Source: an uncultured Lachnospiraceae bacterium
GTDB lineage: Bacteria > Bacillota > Clostridia > Lachnospirales > Lachnospiraceae
DNA length: 10,192 nt
Direction: 5' to 3'
Assembly: GCA_902783765.1 (NCBI GenBank)
Contig: CACZSB010000091.1
Span: 1-10,192, forward strand
Part shown: positions 6,183 through 10,192 of the stretch, one piece after another
Position numbering within the stretch: the stretch's first letter is position 1
How the letters are laid out: each line of letters begins with the position of its first letter
Notes under the pieces: model-generated
What the model was told of the DNA's origin: nothing
Database searches by the model: none
What the model saw: only the letters and a program-made list of their open reading frames with translations
Made by a program: the position numbers and the translations under genes

Positions 6183-7805
6183 ATGCCTGAAACTAAACGA
6201 CCTGTAAAAATCACAGAAACCGTCCTCCGGGACGGCCATCAGTCCCTCATCGCCACCCGTATGACCACGGAGCAGATGCTGCCCATTATCGAGAAGATGG
6301 ACCAGGTGGGCTATCATTCCGTGGAAATGTGGGGAGGTGCCACCTTCGATGCTTCCCTGCGCTTTTTGGGAGAGGATCCCTGGGAGCGGCTGCGGAAGAT
6401 CCGGGATGGCTTTAAAAATACCAAGCTGCAGATGCTCTTTAGGGCCCAGAATATCCTGGGATACCGCCACTATGCCGACGATGTGGTGGATTATTTTGTG
6501 AAAAAATCCCTGGACAACGGCATTGACATCATTCGGATTTTCGATGCCCTAAATGACCTTAGAAATCTGGAGACCGCCGTGGGTGCCACCAAAAAGTACG
6601 GGGGCCATGTGCAGACCGCCATGAGCTACACCCTGGGAGAGCCCTACACGGTGGAATATTTCGTGAAGCTGGCCAAGTCCATGGAAGACATGGGAGCCGA
6701 TTCCATTTGCGTAAAGGATATGGCGGGGCTGCTGGTGCCCTTTGAGGCGGAAAAGCTGGTGAAGGCCTTAAAAGAAGCCGTTAAGGTGCCTATCCAGCTC
6801 CACACCCACTATACCAGCGGCGTGGCCGCCATGAGCTATATGCGGGGCATCGAAGCCGGTGCAGATATCATCGACACCGCCATGAGTCCCTTCGCCCTGG
6901 GCACCAGCCAGCCCTCCACAGAGGTGATGGCCCGGACCTTTAAGGGCACCCAGTATGACACGGGCCTTAATGAAAAACTGCTGCTGGAGATCGCCGATTA
7001 TTTCCGGCCCTTAAGGGAGGAAGCCCTGGCCAGCGGCCTTTTAAATCCCAAGGTGCTGGGGGTGGACATCAACACCCTGAAATATCAGGTGCCCGGGGGC
7101 ATGCTGAGCAATCTGGTGAGCCAGCTGAAGGATCAGCATGCAGAGGACAAATTCTACGATGTGTTAAACGAGATCCCCAAGGTGCGGGAGGATATGGGTA
7201 TGCCACCCCTGGTGACCCCCTCCAGCCAGATCGTGGGCACCCAGGCGGTAATGAACGTGATTTTCGGCGAACGGTACAAAGTGGCTACCAAGGAAACCAA
7301 GGCCCTGCTCCACGGAGAATACGGTCAGACTGTGCGGCCCTTCAATAAGGAAGTGCAGAAGAAGGTTATCGGCGATGCGGAGCCCATCACCTGCCGGCCT
7401 GCGGATAAAATTGAAAACGAATTGCCCAAGCTGCGGGAAGAAATCAAGGAATATTCCATTCAGGATGAGGATGTGCTCACCTACGCCCTTTTCCCTCAGG
7501 TAGCCATGGAGTTTTTCAAGGAGCGGAAGGCGGGCTTCCCCAAGAAGAAAGCGGAAGAGGAGGCCAAGAAAGCGGCGGCGGCTCCGAAGGCGGAAAAGGC
7601 CGCGCAGGGGGCCGGAGGGAAAGAATCCTCAGCGACTGTGAAATTAGTGCCCCTGCCTGCTCCTTTCCTGAATTCCTATCCCGGTGTGGTGGGCGAAGCG
7701 GCGCTGCCCTTTATCAATCCTGCACCCAAAGCCGGAGATCAAATGAGCGGTTCCGCCGAGATGGACGGAAAGAGAATAGATTACCAGATCGATTGTTTAG
7801 GCTGA
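6183..7805 (+). CDS. oadA: Oxaloacetate decarboxylase alpha subunit / carboxyltransferase, without biotinyl domain
   Basis: This 540-aa cytoplasmic carboxyltransferase moves CO2 from oxaloacetate (or a similar 2-oxoacid product) to the carrier biotin, leaving pyruvate. It has the HMGL-like TIM barrel with LRDGHQSL (Asp17, metal ligand), MWGGATFD (49-56), CVKDMAGL (Lys178) and LHTHYTSG (His207, His209), the same residue numbers reported for Vibrio OadA. TSQPST (241-246) and the conserved PycB-like domain follow. The usual C-terminal EAMKM biotinyl domain is missing. Instead a Lys/Ala-rich linker (about 449-481) leads to an unrecognised 59-residue tail ending DGKRIDYQIDCLG. Biotin must come from the separate carrier encoded upstream. 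This TIM-barrel type distinguishes the enzyme from glutaconyl-CoA and methylmalonyl-CoA decarboxylases, whose alpha subunits have a crotonase fold. A pyruvate carboxylase subunit B role is less likely given the pump subunits. Confidence 0.93.
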   Translation: MPETKRPVKITETVLRDGHQSLIATRMTTEQMLPIIEKMDQVGYHSVEMWGGATFDASLRFLGEDPWERLRKIRDGFKNTKLQMLFRAQNILGYRHYADDVVDYFVKKSLDNGIDIIRIFDALNDLRNLETAVGATKKYGGHVQTAMSYTLGEPYTVEYFVKLAKSMEDMGADSICVKDMAGLLVPFEAEKLVKALKEAVKVPIQLHTHYTSGVAAMSYMRGIEAGADIIDTAMSPFALGTSQPSTEVMARTFKGTQYDTGLNEKLLLEIADYFRPLREEALASGLLNPKVLGVDINTLKYQVPGGMLSNLVSQLKDQHAEDKFYDVLNEIPKVREDMGMPPLVTPSSQIVGTQAVMNVIFGERYKVATKETKALLHGEYGQTVRPFNKEVQKKVIGDAEPITCRPADKIENELPKLREEIKEYSIQDEDVLTYALFPQVAMEFFKERKAGFPKKKAEEEAKKAAAAPKAEKAAQGAGGKESSATVKLVPLPAPFLNSYPGVVGEAALPFINPAPKAGDQMSGSAEMDGKRIDYQIDCLG

Positions 7806-7811
7806 GAAAAC

Positions 7812-7874
7812 GTCACCCTGAGCGCAGCGAGGAATCCAACAAAACAGTGTCATCCTGAGTAAAGCGAAGGACCC
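7812..7874 (+). repeat. Two tandem-oriented copies of the dispersed intergenic repeat
   Basis: Copy 2 is at 7812-7837 (GTCACCCTGAGCGCAGCGAG, then GAATCC) and copy 3 at 7849-7874 (GTCATCCTGAGTAAAGCGAA, then GGACCC), both in the same orientation as copy 1 at 4202. They fill most of the 94-bp gap between oadA and guaA. The antisense frame gives the false peptide pattern LRFTQDD/LRMT. They may act as weak hairpins or recombination points; no function is shown. Confidence 0.7.
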
Positions 7875-7899
7875 CATCATCAAAAAAGGAGTAACACAC

Positions 7900-8883
7900 A
7901 TGCAAACCGATGTCCGTCCCGAATCCATGCCCCGCATCAACACCCCCGCCCTGGCGGAAGCTTTTATTGAAGAACAGATTAAGGAAATCCGTGCCCAGGT
8001 AGGGGACGGCAAAGTTCTCCTGGCCCTTTCCGGGGGGGTGGACTCCTCCGTAGTGGCCGCTCTGCTGATTAAGGCCATTGGCAAGCAGCTCACCTGTGTC
8101 CATGTAAACCACGGTTTGTTGCGCAAAGGGGAGCCGGAGCAGGTAATTCAGGTGTTCCGGAACGAATTAAATGCCAATTTGATTTATGTGGATGCCACGG
8201 ACCGCTTCCTGGACAAGCTGGCGGGGGTGGATGATCCGGAAACCAAGCGGAAGATTATCGGTAAAGAGTTCATAGACGTATTCGTGGAGGAGGCCCGGAA
8301 GTTGGAGGGCATCAGTTATCTGGCCCAGGGCACCATTTACCCGGATATTCTGGAGTCCAAGGACGGCATCAAGGCCCATCATAACGTGGGCGGCCTGCCG
8401 GAGGATCTGCAATTTGAATTGGTGGAGCCGGTAAAGCTCCTGTACAAGGATGAGGTGCGCTGCGTGGGCAAGGCCTTGGGCCTGCCGGATGAGATGGTTT
8501 ATCGCCAGCCTTTCCCCGGCCCCGGTTTGGGGGTTCGCTGCACCGGCGCCATTACCCGGGACCGTTTGGAGGCCCTGCGGGAGGCCGACGCCATCCTGCG
8601 GGAGGAGTTCGCCCGGGACGGCCTGGACAATGACGTGTGGCAGTATTTCATCGTGGTGCCGGACTTTAAGACCACCGGCGTCCGGAAGGGGCAGCGCTGC
8701 TTTGAGTGGCCTGCGGTAATCCGGGCGGTGAACTCCATCGACGCCGTCACCGCCGAGCCGGCGGAACTGGACTGGCCCCTGGTGCAGCGCCTGACGGAAC
8801 GCATCACCCGGGAGGTCCCCGGCATCAATCGCGTCCTGTGGGATATAACACCGAAGCCCTGCGGGACGATAGAGTGGGAATAA
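7900..8883 (+). CDS. guaA: GMP synthase ATP-pyrophosphatase subunit, stand-alone (no glutaminase domain)
   Basis: This 327-aa protein adenylates XMP and replaces the adenylate with ammonia to make GMP. It has the PP-loop LSGGVDSS (43-50), VNHGLLRKGE (69-78), QGTIYPD (143-149), RQPFPGPGLG (202-211) and the canonical C-terminus KPCGTIEWE (319-327). Thus the N-type ATP-pyrophosphatase and dimerisation domains are complete. The roughly 190-residue glutamine amidotransferase domain found at the N-terminus of usual bacterial GuaA (about 510 aa) is absent. The start is well supported by AAGGAG (7886-7891) 8 nt upstream, so this is not a truncation by mis-called start. Ammonia must come from a separate glutaminase, as in archaeal two-subunit enzymes, or be used directly. 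The last 15 codons contain two ATA codons, otherwise rare in the gene, which may reflect island insertion. Confidence 0.93.
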   Translation: MQTDVRPESMPRINTPALAEAFIEEQIKEIRAQVGDGKVLLALSGGVDSSVVAALLIKAIGKQLTCVHVNHGLLRKGEPEQVIQVFRNELNANLIYVDATDRFLDKLAGVDDPETKRKIIGKEFIDVFVEEARKLEGISYLAQGTIYPDILESKDGIKAHHNVGGLPEDLQFELVEPVKLLYKDEVRCVGKALGLPDEMVYRQPFPGPGLGVRCTGAITRDRLEALREADAILREEFARDGLDNDVWQYFIVVPDFKTTGVRKGQRCFEWPAVIRAVNSIDAVTAEPAELDWPLVQRLTERITREVPGINRVLWDITPKPCGTIEWE

Positions 8884-8983
8884 TCCACAAAACGCTGCAA
8901 ACCCGCATAAATACTGGGTTTTTGAGGCTTCAAACAGCCTTGTGACAACGTTTTGACAACACTTTAAGCATTACTCATAAATA
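8884..8983. other. Probable left edge of an integrated element at the 3' end of guaA
   Basis: This 100-bp gap has no gene. It contains small inverted repeats, AAACCC/GGGTTT (8899-8904 and 8916-8921) and AGGCT/AGCCT (8925-8929 and 8936-8940), and two direct TGACAAC heptamers (8943-8949 and 8955-8961). Clusters of short repeats of this kind next to the guaA stop are what one expects of recombinase arm sites at an attachment junction. No integrase gene or second attachment copy is in the window, so the call is inferred from position, repeats and the change in composition and gene direction to the right. Confidence 0.4.
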
Positions 8984-9027
8984 AAGAGCTAACTGATTTT
9001 TGTTGGATCAGTTAGCTCTTATTTTTT
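8984..9027 (+). terminator. Strong intrinsic terminator between convergent genes
   Basis: A perfect 14-bp stem (8984-8997 with 9007-9020; AAGAGCTAACTGAT and its complement) has a 9-nt loop and is followed by TTTTTT (9022-9027) for plus-strand transcripts from guaA. On the minus strand the tail is TTATTTATG, weaker but U-rich, so it may also end the NYN operon, whose stop codon is only 14 bp from the stem. Confidence 0.88.
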
Positions 9028-9033
9028 ATAGTT

Positions 9034-9594
9034 CTATAGCTCTATAGCTCTTCTGCCGCCTTGAATAAAGGTGATGTTTTCATAGTAGTCTTCAAGTTTG
9101 AAATACTTCCCATTTTCAGTTGCAAATGATCTTAACTCTGAATGACAAGCAATATCCCAGGAGTATATTTCAAACTGCCATCCCCTTGTACTCAGTCGCT
9201 TGGCATCTGCGAGAAAGCCCTCGCCAGAATTAATCCCAGCTCCATCTCCTGTCAAAAGGGCAACAGTGCTGGGCTCTGGATGATCAAACGCAAGCCGAAG
9301 CAATGCTAATTGTAAAACATGATCGGTAGTATCAGCTTCTCCATCAGATAGGCTCCGTGGTAGCAAAGATGGAGTAATACCCAACTGCCTGACAGCGTTC
9401 CATAGAGAGTCCCCTTTTGGAGGAACACTACCTGCAAAAAAGATATCATCTACCGTTCTTTCGTTCTTAACCAAGTTCAGTAATCCCTTGAAATATGTAC
9501 GATAGCTTTCCTTTACTGCAGTGGGTTCTTTATTTGGCAGAACATGGTTCAGACCAGCATAGTGAATATTTGAATTGTCCCAAAAAATGTACAT
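9034..9594 (-). CDS. NYN/PIN-like domain protein, putative RNase
   Basis: This 186-aa protein opens with FWDNSNIHYAG (residues 4-14), the DxSN motif that begins NYN (Nedd4-BP1/YacP-type) nuclease domains. The other expected acidic positions follow: DGEADTTDHVL (Asp84, Asp88, Asp91) and ALLTGDGAG (Asp117), then the typical strand-helix end (GWQFEIYSWD). Members are metal-dependent RNases related to PIN toxins. The third motif has TGDGAG where many members have SxDGDF, so catalytic competence is likely but unproven. It is the second gene of a minus-strand pair: its ribosome site AAGGGG (9602-9607) overlaps the stop codon of the upstream gene, with only 4 nt between the two genes, so translation is coupled. 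The gene is AT-richer than everything left of 8884, which suggests transfer. Confidence 0.8.
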   Translation of the reverse strand: MYIFWDNSNIHYAGLNHVLPNKEPTAVKESYRTYFKGLLNLVKNERTVDDIFFAGSVPPKGDSLWNAVRQLGITPSLLPRSLSDGEADTTDHVLQLALLRLAFDHPEPSTVALLTGDGAGINSGEGFLADAKRLSTRGWQFEIYSWDIACHSELRSFATENGKYFKLEDYYENITFIQGGRRAIEL

Positions 9595-9598
9595 AAAA

Positions 9599-10003
9599 TC
9601 ACCCCTTATTATTGATTATCGTATCGCTCAGTTCCAGTGAAGGAATCTTCACCCATTGTTGGCTGGTGTCGTATTGTGGATAGTTATAGCGCCATTTGTC
9701 GTATTCGCCTCTGCTGATCTCTCCGGCACGGTATTTTTCTGCAATGGGAGCCCGGGCGTAGACCATTTCGAAAACACGTGCGGCGTCCCTCCCTTTCCGC
9801 GAATCAATATAAAAAATGACCTCTCCGTCCCTCGTCTCAATGGTCAGACCATAACGATCCTCCAAAGAGAAAAAGGTATGCATCAGCCCGAGATAATTAT
9901 CTATATCGGGAATATCCCGCGCCAGCGGCGACACTTCGAGCGAATGCGCCAGAGCGTTGGTCAGATCCTCTTTCGGGGGGCGTAATCCAGTCTCACACCG
10001 CAT
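9599..10003 (-). CDS. Unrecognised 134-aa protein coupled to the NYN gene
   Basis: I do not recognise this family. The protein looks soluble, with no membrane segment or signal peptide, and is moderately charged. A central strand-rich stretch (YGLTIETRDGEVIFYIDSRKG) is followed by helices and a conserved-looking end (KYRAGEISRGEYDKWRYNYP, about 91-110). That last pattern resembles short hypothetical proteins often found on Firmicute mobile elements, but this is memory-based and weak. The ATG at 10003 has no clear ribosome site, and an in-frame TAA lies four codons upstream, so the start may be leader-dependent or the gene may be an N-terminally shortened remnant. Its stop overlaps the ribosome site of the NYN gene. 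Position before a nuclease is compatible with an antitoxin or partner role, which is untested. Confidence 0.6.
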   Translation of the reverse strand: MRCETGLRPPKEDLTNALAHSLEVSPLARDIPDIDNYLGLMHTFFSLEDRYGLTIETRDGEVIFYIDSRKGRDAARVFEMVYARAPIAEKYRAGEISRGEYDKWRYNYPQYDTSQQWVKIPSLELSDTIINNKG

Positions 10004-10019
10004 CCGTGTGACTTATCTG

Positions 10020-10104
10020 AATGACAACGGTGGCAGTCGGAGTCGAACCGACACTGAGGTGTTATTAGCACCCTGTAATCCCGGACACCTTGACCATTGA
10101 CATT
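10020..10104 (-). ncRNA. tRNA-like structured leader RNA (candidate)
   Basis: On the minus strand, AATGTCAATGGT (10104-10093) can pair with ACCGTTGTCATT (10031-10020): 12 positions with one U-U mismatch and one G-U. Inside lie an anticodon-arm-like hairpin (10073-10057; stem GGGTG/CACCT, loop CTAATAA with U at the position of U33), a 4-nt spacer, and a perfect T-arm (10052-10036; GTCGG TTCGACT CCGAC, matching the GGTTCGANTCC T-arm consensus). The 19 nt in the place of a D-arm do not form a normal D-stem. The 7 nt after the T-arm (TGCCACC) find no normal 5' acceptor partner. So it is not a standard tRNA gene. It could be a regulatory tRNA mimic, or a decayed tRNA or attachment remnant. Confidence 0.45.
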
Positions 10105-10110
10105 TATATC

Positions 10111-10139
10111 ATTATAGCTTCCTTTATCACGCAGTGCAA
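10111..10139 (-). promoter_or_regulatory. Promoter for the tRNA-like leader and NYN operon
   Basis: On the minus strand a perfect TATAAT (10116-10111) is preceded, after exactly 17 bp, by TTGCAC (10139-10134, 3 of 6). With the usual 6-nt discriminator, transcription would start at 10104, the first base of the 12-bp terminal helix of the tRNA-like RNA. Beyond it, 10140-10192 shows no gene I can support. Confidence 0.6.
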
Positions 10140-10192
10140 GATATAACAAGGATAAATGCGTGACCGATGAGATAAGCTGTTCCTTGAAAAAA

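Noticed and set aside
5226..6470. A 414-codon open frame on the minus strand opposite oadB and oadA
   Set aside because: It is a His/Gly/Gln-rich shadow of two unmistakable plus-strand genes, created by the GC-rich codon pattern; it has no domain signature and crosses the oadB/oadA terminator.
7797..8126. Minus-strand frames across the oadA-guaA gap
   Set aside because: They are read through the dispersed repeats and the guaA 5' end and show the known false LRFTQDD-type pattern.
8499..8948. Minus-strand frame overlapping the guaA 3' end
   Set aside because: It is the reverse reading of conserved guaA sequence; similar spurious peptides arise wherever guaA ends. No ribosome site.
8953..8981. 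TTGACA-17-CATAAA promoter-like match on the plus strand
   Set aside because: Transcription would start inside the terminator hairpin at 8984-9020 and meet no plus-strand gene; TTGACA is better explained by the TGACAAC repeats.
10020..10104. Calling the element a true tRNA-Ile (anticodon AAT)
   Set aside because: The loop CTAATAA would give AAT, not used by bacterial tRNA-Ile, and the D-stem and matching acceptor stem are missing, so I report it only as tRNA-like.
9961..10149. 62-codon minus-strand frame over the tRNA-like region
   Set aside because: Its start lies upstream of the predicted transcription start, it runs through the structured RNA and overlaps the 134-aa gene in another frame; no ribosome site.

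Overview
The window reads as chromosomal DNA of an anaerobic, GC-rich member of the Firmicutes. The best fit is a diderm Negativicute-like lineage (Acidaminococcaceae relatives are a guess). The reasons are a biotin-dependent sodium-pumping decarboxylase operon, a CpsC/CpsD/CpsB exopolysaccharide control module and strong AGGAGG-type ribosome sites. This placement is inference; no rRNA or marker gene lies in the window.

Layout, left to right. (1) 2-1634, plus strand: the end of an exopolysaccharide operon, with the C-terminus of a Wzz/CpsC-type chain-length modulator, a CpsD-type tyrosine kinase and a CpsB-type PHP phosphatase, each overlapping the next by 4 bp (ATGA). (2) 1662-3740: a separate promoter drives a translationally coupled pair, a serine palmitoyltransferase-like alpha-oxoamine synthase and a short-chain reductase. 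Together they look like the first two steps of sphingoid-base synthesis, an unexpected pathway for a Firmicute. (3) 3803-7805: a promoter with an overlapping inverted repeat precedes a four-gene sodium-pump oxaloacetate decarboxylase operon, in the order gamma/delta membrane subunit, biotin carrier, beta membrane subunit, carboxyltransferase alpha subunit. An intrinsic terminator hairpin sits between beta and alpha. (4) 7900-8883: a stand-alone ATP-pyrophosphatase/dimerisation part of GMP synthase without its glutaminase domain.

(5) From the 3' end of guaA rightward (about 8884-10192) the character changes. The DNA is visibly AT-richer, the genes run on the minus strand and their codon use differs. 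The 3' end of guaA is a known insertion hotspot for genomic islands, so I read this as the edge of an accessory element. It carries a two-gene operon: an unrecognised 134-aa protein, then a NYN/PIN-type putative RNase. The predicted promoter of this operon has a perfect TATAAT -10. The inferred transcription start falls at the first base of an 85-nt leader that can fold into a 12-bp terminal helix enclosing an anticodon-arm-like and a perfect T-arm-like hairpin. This tRNA-like leader ahead of an RNase operon is the most novel-looking item in the window.

Three copies of a short Clostridia-type dispersed repeat lie in the gaps of the decarboxylase/guaA region and create spurious antisense reading frames.
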